64,000 bases of DNA from Rhododendron vialii (GCF_030253575.1 NC_080569.1:9865001-9929000), one strand, 5' to 3'. Shown: positions 26,488 to 39,576, counted from the first letter of the stretch. The notes: generated by a model not told the origin, from the sequence alone. Numbers and translations: made by a program.

Positions 26488-27802
26488 GTTTGCACATAAG
26501 CAAAGCATTTAAACTAGTCTTATAACCCTCTCTATTTTTACCCATAAATAGCAGAATCGTGGATAGGGAGGCTTGTTACTTAAATTTTTTTTTTTTGAAT
26601 TCGGCTTGTTACTTTAATTGAGTCAATGAAAAATCATTTCATCATAATCGTTATAGCTTTAGGCGATTCTCAAAAAAAAATGGCAACCCAAAATTGAAGT
26701 ATTGGAAAAAACCGTTTTAGTTGTGATTACTTGAAATCGAGTCCCACTTCCGCTTCACAATACCTTATTTTCCTATATTACAAATAAGTAGTAATAAGCA
26801 ACAAACACCCTTTAGGATTGGAAAATCAATAGCCCATAATATGAGTAGTTTTTAGGTTATAAGCAGCAATTCATCAGAATTTCCATTTTCCACATTGGAT
26901 TCGATAAGATAAGATTGCGAAGAATTTACGATCCCCAGCCCAAGTTCAGGGTAGGAATGGATCAAAACATAGAGAATCGCTGGATTAGTCAAGTGCAAAG
27001 AGATGAAACTTTCATTGTGGTTAGGCTCCCTAATAAAATAAAGGAGGTAAAATTGCGACCTCCTTATAAGGTGCAAAAAAACCAATTCGAAGGGCTTACA
27101 GGCCATCTCAATTGATTTTGACACAATTTAAGTTACTTTAGATTTCCGAATTCACCGCATTGTACCACTTCAATGAGGCACGCATGGTTATTGCCACAAA
27201 TCCTACGCAGGTGAAAAAATTTGTTTTTCCAACCTAATTATTTGAGCAGCTTCCTAGTACTTTTTTTAGTGAGGATTTAAGAATTAATTGTCATATTAGC
27301 ACCCTTCACTAGATCAAAGGTTCTCATATCTTTCATTATAAGCCTCAAAGACCATGCAAGCATTCTGAGAAATGCGGGAAGGGGACTAATCATGAACTTA
27401 AAAAGAAAAGTAATACACAGTCAATTTGCGGATGAAAAGTCCCTACGTTCATGTTAGTATTTTACTAGTACTTGATAAATCATGTCAGAAAAAATTGAAG
27501 ATCCAAACACAACCTAAGCTCGTGGATAAATAAACAGCTCCTAACGCAGAATACAGGGGTCCAAAATATTCCTTAATGAATCCGACTCACCATCTCAATA
27601 CGAAAACAAATTTAACTACCATTTCATGCATAATATGAGAAAACCACGGAAGAAGAATGCACATGGGTTTCGCAATGCTCGTCGTATGTATGTAGGCTTT
27701 ATTAATTTGATTATGTGAATCCCCTGCTAGTTTCCTATTTTAGGCCAACAGAACCCAACCGAGCCTCCAATTACCCTCTCCAGCAGTTTTGACCGTTTCA
27801 GC

Positions 27803-27804
<2 letters not shown>
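26488..27804. other. RBOH copy 1 upstream region
   Basis: There is no gene. From about 27275 (CATATTAGCACCC, GATCAAAGGTTCTC, CAGTCAATTTGCGGA at 27419) it is homologous to the upstream region of RBOH copy 2 (38284 onward). It therefore belongs to the duplicated segment and probably contains promoter sequence. Confidence 0.5.

Positions 27805-27843
<39 letters not shown>
27805..27843 (+). repeat. (CT)n microsatellite in the RBOH copy 1 leader
   Basis: About 19 uninterrupted CT repeats end 59 bp before the start codon. Copy 2 has a CT run in the homologous place. A GAGA-factor binding role is possible. Confidence 0.85.
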
Positions 27844-27846
<3 letters not shown>

Positions 27847-27901
27847 CATAGTTCTAAGCCTTTCACCAGAAGAAAGGAAAACAATAACCTTATCGGGATC
27901 A

Positions 27902-30900
27902 ATGGACAATGCAGATCAAATGGGCAACGGGGAATTTGTGAAGTGGATTCTCGAAGGCATTGAGATTGACGAAATGGCGGATGTGTCCTCTGACGATGAT
28001 GATGAGCAGCCAAGCACGGTGTCGAGAAACACAAGTCAAAAATCTTTCGCAAGAAACGCAAGCAGTCTCAGGAACAGGAATAGAATTCCAGGTCCCACCA
28101 TCCCTAAAATGGAAAGGTTGCGATCAGGGGCCGCAAAAGGGCTCAAAAGCCTAAGGTTCCTCGACAGGACAACCACGGGGAAGGAAGGGGATGAGTGGAA
28201 GTCTGTGGAGAGACGGTTCAATCAACTTGCAACTGATGGGAGACTCCCTAGGGACAAATTCGGAGCCTGCATTGGTAATTTCACAAACTCTTCACGGCCA
28301 TGGGAATTTCTTCTTATTTTTGCGAACATTTGAAAGAAATAAAATACCGAACTTTTCACGCCATTGATTTTCAAATTTAAGGGATGGGAGATAGCAAGGA
28401 ATTCGCAGGGGAGGTATTTGATGCCTTGGCAAGGCGTAAGAGGATTGATGCTACCAATGGGATAAGTTTTGAGGAATTGCGAGAGTTCTGGGAAGATATG
28501 TCGAGTCCATGCCTAGATGCACGACTTCAAATATTTTTTGACATGTAAGGACGAACTCTGTTTTGTTTCACCCTCTTTGTATATACAAGTTGGATTTGTG
28601 ATTCTGACCTATCTAGGATAAGATTTTGAAAGATTAAATTATATTCTTATTTTTATGATTTTAAAATTTATATTCAAGATCTAATTCTAAAATCATAAAA
28701 AGATCTAATTCTAGAACCATAAAAAGAACCATAAAAAGAAAGAAGAATATAAAATCTTCCCAGTCAGTTTTTTATTTCAAGGCACCATATTCTCTAGGAA
28801 CACTAAGGGTCCGTTTGATTAGCGAAAAAAATAAAATAAAAAATAAAAATGATAGAAAGTGAAGTGGAGTGAAAGAAAAGAAAAAGAAAAATTATTTCTT
28901 TTCTCACATCTGTTTGATTAGAATGAAAGTTTTACAAGAAAATAGTAGAAAAAATAAGATATCTTTATTTGGAGGAAATAAATTTGCCAAAATTAAAAGA
29001 GAGAAGGTGGAGGGAAGGGGATAAAGAAAGAAGTTAGAGTAATTGTTGTTGATTTTCTAGAGAAAATAAAATTTTCCTGAACATTTTGTAAGAAAATGTA
29101 AAGCGCTTTAATTTCTTAAAGGGTTGTACAGCAAAATTCATTTTCTACCACTTTTTAGGATATTTTTATTAAGTGAACACAAAAAAAGTTGATATATATA
29201 TATATTTTTCTTTCTTGCATTTTCTTCCATTATCTCGCTAATCAAACGGACCCCTAAACGTCCTTCTCCTTCAGTAATTCCGTTGGATTGTAAAACCCAG
29301 ACAATATCTTGTGTGGCTAACCCTAGCCGCATCTTTTTAACTCTTCTTTCTCATTCAACAACATTAGTATGCAAACTGATGCGAGCGGTGCACGAAGCAT
29401 TCTTGTCGAACCAGGCAAATATCTCTGTCGTGCCCTTTTGTGTGACTGTATTCTAGCCTACCAATACATATACTTCTAAACCTATGGAATGACCTGTGAC
29501 CACATGTGTATATATATCTCTATCAACCATAGTCATGCTCGAAAATAAATAATTAATGAAGGGTTATTCATTAGGTGTGACAAGAATGGTGATGGGAAGC
29601 TCTCAGAAGAGGAAGTTAAGGAGGTGAGATGAGACCTGACACACCTTTTTAATACCTCATTTTTCTTCTCATTGTTCTCTTCTTCGATGAATATATATAG
29701 ACTACAATGGAACGTTTCTGAAATTGTCATTTGAAAGGTGATAGCGATCAGTGCCTCTGCGAATAAGCTATCGAATCTCAAGCAACATGCCGCATCCTAT
29801 GCAGCTTTAATCATGGAGGAGCTTGATCCTGACCAATTAGGATATATTGAGGTGAGCTTCCCATAAAATGGTGCTTCCAGGCACGCTGAACTCCACCAAT
29901 TGTTGGCCAAAGAGGATTGATTCTGAAAAAGATGAGATCAGTTCATAGAAGATCATATTATTATAATTATTCGCTAAAAGAAATGGTGAGAAACTCCACC
30001 ATTTCTTTTACTTTCTCAATGTTTCTCAAATGTTGGATAACTAAATTTTCCCCTTCAACCAGATGTGGCAACTCGAAACTCTACTTAGAGGTATGGTGAG
30101 CTCCGAAGAAACCAACAAAATGGCGAAGAAGACGCAGACACTTGCAAGAACCATGATTCCCAGACTATACAGAACACCCGTAAGCAAATTCCTATCTAAA
30201 GCCTCAGAAAAGATCCATGAGAACTGGAGAAAGATATTGGTGCTCGCATGGTGGTTAACCATAAACCTAATCCTCTTTGTTTGGAAATTCAACCAATACA
30301 AACACAAAAGTGCATTCCAAGTCATGGGTTATTGCCTTTGCTTCGCCAAAGGGGCTGCCGAAACTCTGAAGTTCAATATGGCTCTCGTTCTCCTTCCAGT
30401 ATGTAGAAGAACCCTGACAAAGCTCAGAGAAACAATCCTGGGTACGTTCATCCCATTCGACGAAAACATTAACTTTCATAAGTTAATCGCCCTGGCAATC
30501 GTTATAGGGACTTGCATTCACACATTAATGCACGTGACTTGTGATCTCCCGAGAATAACGTATTGTCCTCATGATAAGTTCATTGGAATTCTTGGACCTG
30601 CGTTCAGTTACAAGCAGCCAGATTACCAAGACCTCCTTCAGAGTATTCCGGGAGTAACAGGGATTTTGATGATCATTCTGATGGCTTTTACCTTTACACT
30701 GGCAACACATTCATTCAGAAGGAACGTTATCAAATTGCCATGGCCTTTCCACCATTTGGCAGGGTTTAATGCTTTCTGGTACACCCATCATTTGCTGGTC
30801 ATCGTCTTCGCCCTCCTCATCATCCATGGCTACTTCTTATTTCTCACCAGAGAGTGGTACAACAAAACGGTAAATCAGCTTAAACTACTACTCAATTCAA

Positions 30901-33660
30901 CCTATGAAGTCCAAAACCCAATACTGATATCTGTATCTAAAAATTCCCAACAAAAAATATCAGAAAGCACTGCCTTCCGAGCCTGTCAACTGACTCTTTC
31001 ATATGGATAGCTTGTTTATTTAAAAGCAACTAATAGGAGCATGCGAGTACAGTGAAAAGCCTCCAAGCCCCTCGTATAGTAAAGGATTGGTTCTTCAACC
31101 CTTGCTTTTGACGCTTTGACCTAGCGCTTTCCCCTTGATCTGGACTTGATTCCCGCACTTAGCTTAAGAGCTAAACTGCCGAAAGCCCTTTTCTCTATAG
31201 TCTCATCACAGCACCCGAAAAAGCAGGGAAGGGAAACGCTTACTAAACATGCCCGGCCCTAACTAAGTTAATTGATCTATCACCACCGCTACTTTGACTC
31301 TCGAACAGAAGAGAAAAGACAGAAGAAGCAGAACATTTCATATTCTGTATTTTTCCTTATGTCATGCCTATCTTTCCAAAATATGCATTGAGTCACTGAC
31401 AAATCCCCAGAACCATGTCATTCTTGCTTTTAGCCAGAATATCACTTCAGTTCTAGCTGAATCCATCTCTCTCACAATATACAACCACTCACTCATACTA
31501 CTGCAAAACCAAAAGTTTCAAAATGCTCAGAGGCCACGAACTCAAGCAGTGCTAAATTAATGTTGCTTTGGCACTTTGCAGACATGGATGTATGTAACGA
31601 TCCCAGTTATTCTATACGCCGGAGAGAGAATCCTTACATCAGTTCAAGATCACAATTACCGGGTCAATATAATCAAGGTAGTTATTAGCAAGTTACAATC
31701 CTTTTGTCGTAATGTGGGTAAATCATTCAAACTCAGCCTAGCATGGACAATGATGCAGGCTATAGTATACACAGGAAACGTTCTAGCACTATACATGAGC
31801 AAACCTCCTGGATTCAAGTACAAAAGTGGGATGTACATCTTTGTCAAGTGCCCAGATATAGCAAGTTTTGAATGGTACAAACCACACGTAGTACAATAGC
31901 AATCAAGATATTTATCTGTCTATGGTCTAAATATACACTAAATACTGTTACAGGCATCCCTTCTCAATAACTTCTGCACCCGGAGATGACTACTTGAGTG
32001 TCCACATCCGTACCTTAGGAGACTGGACTACAGAGCTTAAAAACCAATTTGCACAGGTGAAGTTCATATATTGGTGTTACTATACGTTCAAACAAAAAAC
32101 TTTATCTGTCATGTTATATCCATATGGTATGGTCATTTGTTATTGAGACTGGCTGATCTGGTAGGGAAAAAAGGAACGGGATGCTACATGCTTTATTTGG
32201 TGGTCTGATAGGAGTAGGTTTAATTTGCAATAAAATAGGGTATTCATTTACAAATTACTTCGTAAAACACATTTCTAGAAGCATTATGACCATTTTTCTC
32301 ATTTCCATAGCATTAAAAAAGGCAGGTCTGTGAGCCTCCATCAACACAACCAAGAGGAGGTCGTCTAGTTAGAATGGAAACAAAAGCAAGCTCAAAATTT
32401 GACCATACACAAGCAAGGTGAACAGGGTCTGTATTAGATTGCTGCTGAGCTTTGTCATTTAACACCACACCTAATAGCTCTTATCTATTGAGGCAGATAT
32501 CCAAAGATCCTCATCAAAGGACCATACGGAGCACCGGCTCAAAACTTCAAGAAGTATGACATTCTCCTTCTCATTGGCCTGGGAATTGGAGCAACTCCAA
32601 TGATCAGCATCCTCAAAGATCTTCTAAACCATATGAAGCAGAATAACACTAACAAAGTGAGTTAAGATGAAATAGATACCTTTGTCGAAATAAAACATTG
32701 GAGAACTAAATAACCATATGGGATTCATACCAATGCAGGTCAAGGAAGAAGGATATCCACTTGAGGAGTATAAGAACAGCCCAGAAAGAGCTTATTTCTA
32801 TTGGGTGACAAGGGAACAAGGATCTTTTGAATGGTTCAAAGGTGTCATGGATGATATTGCAGACTATGACCAAAATGTGGGTTTTGAAATAAGAACCCCT
32901 GTTTGCTTCAAGTTTTCAGAATCTGTTTTCTATCTTCATTTTAACTTTTCGTGACACATTTCGTAACTTATTGTTGAATAATGTTTTGGGAAGAAATTTC
33001 AGAAAACAGTAGAGACATTCTTCAAATTGCAGAAAGTATTTCTTGAAAAAGAATAGGATACAAGATGATGAGTGTTTTTGTTTAGAAACACAGTTAAGAA
33101 TCAGATCATCAAAATTGCTATCCGGCGATATAAGATATACCAAACTGATTCCTAATTGTGCAAATGTTGCAGCATATAATAGAAATGCATAACTACTTGA
33201 CTAGTGTGTATGAAGAAGGAGATGCACGATCTGCACTCATCGCCATGGTGCAGTCTCTGCAGCATGCTAAAAATGGAGTTGACATTGTCTCAGAAAGTCG
33301 GGTAATTTTTACTCTTTTTTTTTGTGCAAATTCACTGGATCCTTGAATCGTAACCAGTGTTTTAGCCTTCTATCTGACACATTCGTAAACAGATAAGAAC
33401 ACATTTTGCAAGACCCAATTGGAGGAAAGTGTTCTCTCAATTAGTAAACACCCACCCATCCTCACGGATTGGTAAGGAAATCTAGTCATACTTTCAGTTG
33501 TAAGATTTTGGTATATGTTTTATCATTAACTGTCACCCGATATATTGCAGGTGTTTTCTACTGCGGAAGCCCTACTCTTACCAAACTACTCAAGAAGCTT
33601 TGCCAGGAGTTTAGCCTAAATTCATCCACCCGTTTCCAATTCCACAAGGAAAACTTCTAG
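27902..33660 (+). CDS. Respiratory burst oxidase (RBOHH/J-like NADPH oxidase), tandem copy 1
   Basis: Exons: 27902-28274, 28382-28544, 29575-29623, 29738-29851, 30063-30869, 31582-31677, 31759-31874, 31954-32056, 32326-32417, 32497-32656, 32739-32876, 33173-33301, 33393-33471, 33551-33660; all GT-AG, 842 aa. An N-terminal cytosolic region ([22 protein letters not shown]) precedes a canonical EF-hand [12 protein letters not shown] (about 180-191) and a degenerate second one ([12 protein letters not shown]). Six membrane helices carry the haem histidines (NFHKL, CIHTLMH, YTHHLL, IIHGY). FAD motif [12 protein letters not shown] follows from aa 573, then NADPH motifs [25 protein letters not shown] and VFYCGSP, ending FHKENF. 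Family role: plasma-membrane superoxide production, activated by Ca2+ and phosphorylation. The N-terminus and SESR/CQEFSL motifs point to the pollen RBOHH/RBOHJ clade. All catalytic motifs are intact. Confidence 0.95.
28807..29254. mobile_element. Tourist/PIF-like MITE in RBOH copy 1 intron 2
   Basis: Ends are GGGTCCGTTTGATTAGCG and the inverted match CGCTAATCAAACGGACCC, with TAA on both sides. RBOH copy 2 has an uninterrupted site at the same place (TCTAGGAGTACTAAGGATCC, about 40384-40402), so the 448-bp insertion is copy-specific. Confidence 0.88.
31035..31265. other. Candidate mitochondrial DNA insertion (NUMT) in RBOH copy 1 intron 5
   Basis: A roughly 230-bp block of balanced base composition sits in an AT-rich intron and is absent from the same intron of copy 2. 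Phrases such as CCTCGTATAGTAAAGG, CTAGCGCTTTCCCC and AAAGCCCTTTTCTCTATAG look like plant mitochondrial intergenic DNA as I know it. This is judged by eye only; the limits are approximate. Confidence 0.4.
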
Positions 33661-33739
33661 TAGATAATCTGACAAGTCTTACAAATTTGTAGGTTCCAAA
33701 TTAAATCAACTACGTTGCTTCCTCCGTTAACAATCGGTA

Positions 33740-34250
33740 CAAAAGAAGAAAAGTTGTTATACGAAGGACATTTCGGATTGGACTTTCCTAGGATATCGCT
33801 TAACCTAGAGAATATGCATTCACTTTAAACTTGCATGTGGCATTCCTCTTGCTCACACAACTAAGTTCTTGACATGAATAAGCTTCCAAGCGCCATGACT
33901 CTTGCAAATTTCACCAAACCAATTGAAACAACGTAGAATGTTGTCTATTGTCTTTTGCTCAGCAGTAAGGATATGTTTAGAACAACAAGAGCAGCAACAA
34001 GAGCACAACGACAACAAGTGAGACGCATCCTTGATCAAAACGTAAATCATCATACTGGCAACAGATTTCAATAGTGAATTTCACGGGCCTTGAACAAAGT
34101 TGGTAGTAACTAAATTGTGCTTCTACATGAATACTAACCCATATCCGTGGAAAAAGGATGAAACAGAAATAAGTCACAGGACGAACTAGAAGACCTATGT
34201 TTCATAGAGCACAGGTAAAGCCAAGGTGGAAATTCTTCATCATTATCGAG
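33740..34250 (+). pseudogene. Broken copy of the block downstream of RBOH copy 2
   Basis: Homologous to 45429-45960: shared words include ACTTGCATGTGGCATTCCTC versus ACTAGCATGTGGCATCACTC, and GAAGACCTATGTTTCATAGA in both. The frame open in copy 2 is interrupted here by stops (for example after NMHSL). I do not recognise the encoded peptide. Confidence 0.55.
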
Positions 34251-35240
34251 TTCCTTATAATTCAGTTTGCAACTTCACAATCCCCCATGTGTTTGGATTA
34301 AGCAGCAATTCAACCCTATACCATATTGGACTCGATAAGATTATATGTTGAGTTTAGAGCAGTGTAAAATACACAGATTTGTACAAAAATTTGCGACACA
34401 TGTGTTTGGAACTGTTCGATGCACGTGGTCTCTTTATTATTTTGTAAAGCCCATGTGCACCAAACAATGGCAGACACATCTAAATTCGAATAATGTGGTT
34501 TGCAACTTTCTCATGAGTTTAACAATATGCTATGTTTGGGCTAGGAATAGATTAAAATGTATTTGTATAATGTTTTGAAGTATAACAAATCTGATAGAAA
34601 TCACTTGCAAAGAAATGGAACTTCCATAGGAGGAAGAGAGACTCATAGCAAATACTTTTTTTTGGGTCAAAAATGGGAAGATTGTATTTATAATCGCCCA
34701 GCTGCACTTACAAAACGGAGATCATTACAAAGAATTCGGACAAAACCAAACTAATTGTCTAACAATTACAAAACAAGTAAATCACAAGGCAATCGATATC
34801 TTTCATCCTAACCAAGATATGGCCTAACACAATAGCGACACTTTTATACTACCTAACATCTAATTAGGAGTCTCAAATGAGAAAAAATGCAAAGTTAAGA
34901 ACAAAAGACACCAAATACCAAAACGATTAGATGTACTCCACCCAAGTATGAACGCACCAATAAACTTCCAAGGAGGGTAAACCCCACACATGGTACTAAT
35001 GGAGTGATTATTCAGTGCTCCTGGAACACCACGTGATGCGCCAGGAGCCTCCACCACCACACAATCACGTGTCATAACAAAATTTCACATAGTGATATCG
35101 GTGGGAGAATCGAATTGCATCTCTTATTGAGGTCCAAGCTCGTAAAGGTGCACGAGGTCCGATCAAAGGGTTAGCACAAATGATTCTACGGACACAATTT
35201 TAAATACAATTTGATGTGGCACACATAAGAGTATTTAGTA
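34251..35240. other. Intergenic DNA between RBOH copies
   Basis: There is no gene. 34303-34345 (GCAGCAATTC...GACTCGATAAG) resembles 26866-26900 upstream of copy 1, suggesting the duplicated segments abut here. A T-run followed by GGGTCAAAAATGGGAAGATT at about 34647 may be the inverted 3' tail of a truncated LINE on the minus strand. Confidence 0.4.
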
Positions 35241-35249
35241 TAATTAATA

Positions 35250-38087
35250 GGGTAGTCCTATGGTACACACCCCTTATTAAGGGGTGTACCGTATGCATCA
35301 TGATTTTAAACTCTTAGATTTCAAAATAAATAATCCGGACCACCCATTTATTAAACCAATTAATAAAATAAAAAAATGACTTAGCAGGTAACAGATTGTT
35401 CTCTCTTCATTGACTTTCTCTCCCTCTCCCTCATGTGTAAAATACTACAAATTATATAACATAACCACAATTGTTATAACAACACAAAAAATTGACACTT
35501 TCTTACCACAATGTGTCGTACCAAAGGAAATCGATCAAAAGATACTAGATACAAGACCAAAACATATCGTTGCACAATCAATAATTATTATACCCAAACA
35601 AAATACATGTCTAAAATATCACAAATTAAATATTGTATAACTTAACATCTTAACAGTCCTGATCGATCATTTTAAAAATACACTCACTAACGACATTTAG
35701 ATTATAGAGTCAATTTATATTTGGTATGAAACCTAGTCCTTTATTGTAGTTGAATGTAATGTAGCCATGCGACTGTGACACAATAATGACGATCAAATCC
35801 GTTGAATTTTTTATGTTTGTTAATTAAGTCACCTACGTAATTTTTTGTCTCAATCAAGTTTAGGAAGTTCCATCATCGGCACGCAAATTGAATAATAGAA
35901 TGATATTTTTCATCCAATTAAGTGTCTAGCTATAAGCCATCAACTTCATTCTTGATACGAATGACCTAATTAATATTATGTAAAAGATAGACGATTTTGA
36001 TAAAAAAAAAAAAAACAAAAAAAAAACACCTCACGTGGGGCTCAGATGGTGCATTATTATATTTTAATGTTGTATTGAAATTGAACGATAAGATTTGTTG
36101 AAGTATGAAACTTCAAGGACTAACTATGTGATTTATTCTAAAAAATAACAACATTCTTTTAAAAAAAAATAGGAACAAAGGGTTTAAGACTTGAACCCCA
36201 GATCTTTTAGATAAATGTCCAAACTCCAACACCTTATCACTATGGTACACAATTGAGAATTTGTAATTCTAAAGGCTATTAATTATATAATATTTTCTTG
36301 TATGTAAGGGCTTTATTTTCAGGCTGAAAATTTGAGAAGACAGAGGCCTCAAATGCCTTCGTCCTAGTGATGGGCCTGCACTTGTAGATCATATTATAGC
36401 TATGTCATTGGTGTAAATCAAAATGTCGACTATAATAATTTTTTTTGAAAGAAAGTACAATGACAATAAATTTACAAAATTATTTAGATTTTACTTCAAC
36501 GACCTAGTTCCAAGGACCACCATTAAATTTGGATTGGTACGCATAGGGTGAAAGTTTGACACCGATCCATATGTTAAATATATAGTGCCAATTGTTAAGT
36601 GCACCGCCCTAAATATTGATAAGATTGGGTATTAATATAATTAATTTCACCAATTACAAAAAGGAGAGTAATTTTCACACCCTATTTTTTGATATTCACA
36701 CTTATTTTTTTGTACTCCATTTTAGTGTTGAAAGTGTATGCATTTGAGACAGTTGGATAATTATTTTTTTCGTGACCTCTAATTTTTTCACAAAGGAATT
36801 TTGATTTTTTGAATTAAATTTTGTAGAAAAAGAATTTGATTTAGACTAATATTTTGAGAGGAAATTGTAGTTGTATTCGAAAATTTGGGTATAATACTTA
36901 CTTTTTGGTGAATTTCTTGGATGAAAATTTTGTGCGAAAACTTCATTTTTAGTTTTAATTATTGAGGATTTGTATAGGGACAAATAAGAATTTGAAAAAT
37001 TAGTGTAGAGGGAATCGAAAATTAAGACAATATGGTGGAAATTTTAAAATTTGAAAAAATAATGTGGTGGGAATTGAAAATAATTAGTGGTATTGTATTT
37101 TGTCAATTATAACTATCGTCAATTTATGGTGTTGTCATAACTAATTTGGTTATATTACTAAATTTGCAGTATGGTATTTTGCTAATAATAACTATCGTTA
37201 ACTGAGCATTTCAATTGAATTTTTTTATACGATACGTTGTGGGTATGAAAACGTTAATTTATGGTGTTGTCATAACAAATTTGGTTATATTACTGAATTT
37301 GAGGTATGATATTTTGTTGATTGTAACTACCGTTAATTGAACATTCTGATTGAATTTTTTTATACGACACGTTGTGGATATGAAAACGTCAATTTATGGT
37401 GTTGTCATAACAAATTTGGTTATATTATTAAATTTATGGTATTTTAGACATGTGTTATTACAGAATATTTTAATTAATTTCCTTTGGTACGACACATTGT
37501 GGTAAGAAAACGTCAATTTATGGTATTGTCATAACAATTATGGTTTGTTATAAAATTTGTGGTATTTAAATATGTTTTCTTTTGATATGACACGTTGTGT
37601 TAAGAAAATGACAATTTTAGGTGTTGTCATAATAATTGTGGTTATTTTCTAAAATTTGTGGCATTTTACAAATATTTTTGGCTTGGGTATAACAATTGTT
37701 GATTCTGGTATGACATATTTTGATTTTGTTACGGAATATCATACGAGTCAAAAAAATTTGGTACGATTCATTGTGGTAAGATAATGCCAATTTATGGTGT
37801 TGTTATAACATTTGTGGGTAACATTATTTAATTTTTGATATTGTACGCATATATTTGGTTAGGGTACAAGTATTATGGATTTCGGTACGAATAATTATGG
37901 TTACATAATAACAATATTTTTTAATTATGGGTAACCTGCTAATGACTTGTTCAATAGGTAAATTTTAATGTACAAGTCGTAACTAGAATCATAAATATGC
38001 ATTAGAAAACCAAAAATTGGCATAATGAAAATCATAAATTGTCATAATTTAGGCATACGATATACCCTGTGTACCATAACTTCCTCC
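35250..38087. mobile_element. Mutator-like (MULE-type) non-autonomous element, 2.84 kb
   Basis: The left end GGGTAGTCCTATGGTACACA corresponds to the inverted right end GGAGGAAGTTATGGTACACA. The 9-bp direct repeat TAATTAATA flanks it at 35241-35249 and 38088-38096. A 9-bp duplication is characteristic of Mutator-like elements. The interior is very AT-rich with no transposase frame, and holds tandem repeats (37118-37800). It separates the RBOH copies. Confidence 0.8.
37118..37800. repeat. Degenerate tandem repeats inside the MULE-like element
   Basis: The motif GTCAATTTATGGTGTTGTCATAA recurs in diverged form at about 37118, 37253, 37388, 37512, 37610 and 37786. The first two intervals are both 135 bp. 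Each unit also repeats a TACGACACGTTGTGG-like segment. Confidence 0.8.
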
Positions 38088-38302
38088 TAATTAATAATAC
38101 AAATCCAACAATTATGGTTGCATCACATAAGCTGTTAGAGAAAGACGGGAAAAAAGAAGAAGGTTTATTATGCCACGTATTAGAGTTGTTCCAACCTATT
38201 GGGCAGGAAAAAAATATGTTGTTCCAACCTAATTGTCCGGACCCCTTTGTAGTACCGTTTAGACTTTAGTGTGAATGTAAGAATTTAAGCCATATTAGCG
38301 CC

Positions 38303-38668
38303 CTGCGGGCGGAGTCAGGATTTTGTTACCGGGGGGCAGCTTAACAGACATATATATTTTTATCGGAACGTATAATTATTATATTATAAGATTTTATTTT
38401 TCAATTCATTATATTTGTATATTGAATTGATTTTTTAGGCTATTTCAATCGTCACGTGCTTATTTTTTATTTATGAAAAAAATTGAGAAATGAGAATGTA
38501 AAATAACCAGTTTTTGTCAAATTGAAGCAAAATTATTAAAATTATAAGTAACTATACATGAATAATTATCAATAATATTTAAAATCAAGTATATATATAA
38601 TAAAAATTTTAAAATTCAAACGCTCGGGGAGCTGGGGCCCCCTGAGCCCCTACACACCTCCGCCCCCG
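38303..38668. mobile_element. hAT-like MITE upstream of RBOH copy 2
   Basis: Starts with a GCGGGCGGAGTCAGGATTTT-type end and finishes CACACCTCCGCCCCCGG, the usual hAT-MITE pattern of inverted CGGAG/CTCCG ends. The homologous DNA upstream of copy 1 (CATATTAGCACCCTTCACTAGATCAAAGG, about 27294) has no insertion. Exact ends and target duplication are unclear. Confidence 0.65.
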
Positions 38669-39539
38669 GATCAAAGTTTCTCCTCTTTCATATTAAAGCC
38701 CCAAGATCATGCAAGCATAGTGTCGAAAGGGATTAATGACGAGTACAAAAAAACTGTGCTCCTCCGCAACTTTCTTTTAACAAATGACATAAGCTTATTC
38801 TGGATATAAGTTCGGCACATATTTTAAGGCTATCGAGAAATGTCAACAAACTTTTACTAACTAATAAAAGTTGAGAACATATATATATGTAAGGGAAGTG
38901 TTATAAGATGGGCAAGACACATGCTCCACAACGACGCGCTCTCTTTCTCTCTACTTAGAATTGAGGAACACAAACTTGCACAAAAAACTCTAATCCATTA
39001 GTAATGCCCAAAAGGTGGAGGGCACAATGATTTGTTTGGTAGCAGCCAAGAAAAAATCTCAATTCATTCCATCCACTTATGCTTCCTTTCCCTTCACTGA
39101 AAAACGCCCTATATGGATTCATGTACTATTTTAAGCACTTGGCACACCGAACTAAGAAAAAAACAAGGCTTAGATCTGAAGGTAAATATGTACAATGCAT
39201 TTTTAACAGCAAGAATTAATTATGATTGCAGCGAAGAATAATACAAATTGACAGATTTTTAGGAGAGGACAAAATGTTTTCCAGAAGTAATATAATTAAG
39301 GATGTTTACTGATATAATTATTTGAGAAAATGAGTTTATGAAAGAATAAGAAAAGTAACAAAACAGTCAATTTGCGGAGGAAAAGTCCCCACATTTTATT
39401 TTACTTCATAAATTAATTGTGTCAAAAATTGAAGATCCAAACACAACCGTGGACAAATAAAAAACTCCAAACACAATTTTCAATTTTACACCAAAAGACT
39501 AGCCCAACAGAGCCTCCAATTACCCTTTCCCAACAGTTT

Positions 39540-39545
<6 letters not shown>
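38669..39545. other. RBOH copy 2 upstream region
   Basis: There is no gene. Partly homologous to 27300-27800 upstream of copy 1, including CAGTCAATTTGCGGAGG at 39366, so it probably contains promoter sequence. Confidence 0.45.

Positions 39546-39576
<31 letters not shown>

Noticed and set aside
37118-37800. CRISPR-like array from regular spacing
   Set aside because: Units are long, diverged and lie in a plant transposon; there are no short identical repeats with unique spacers.
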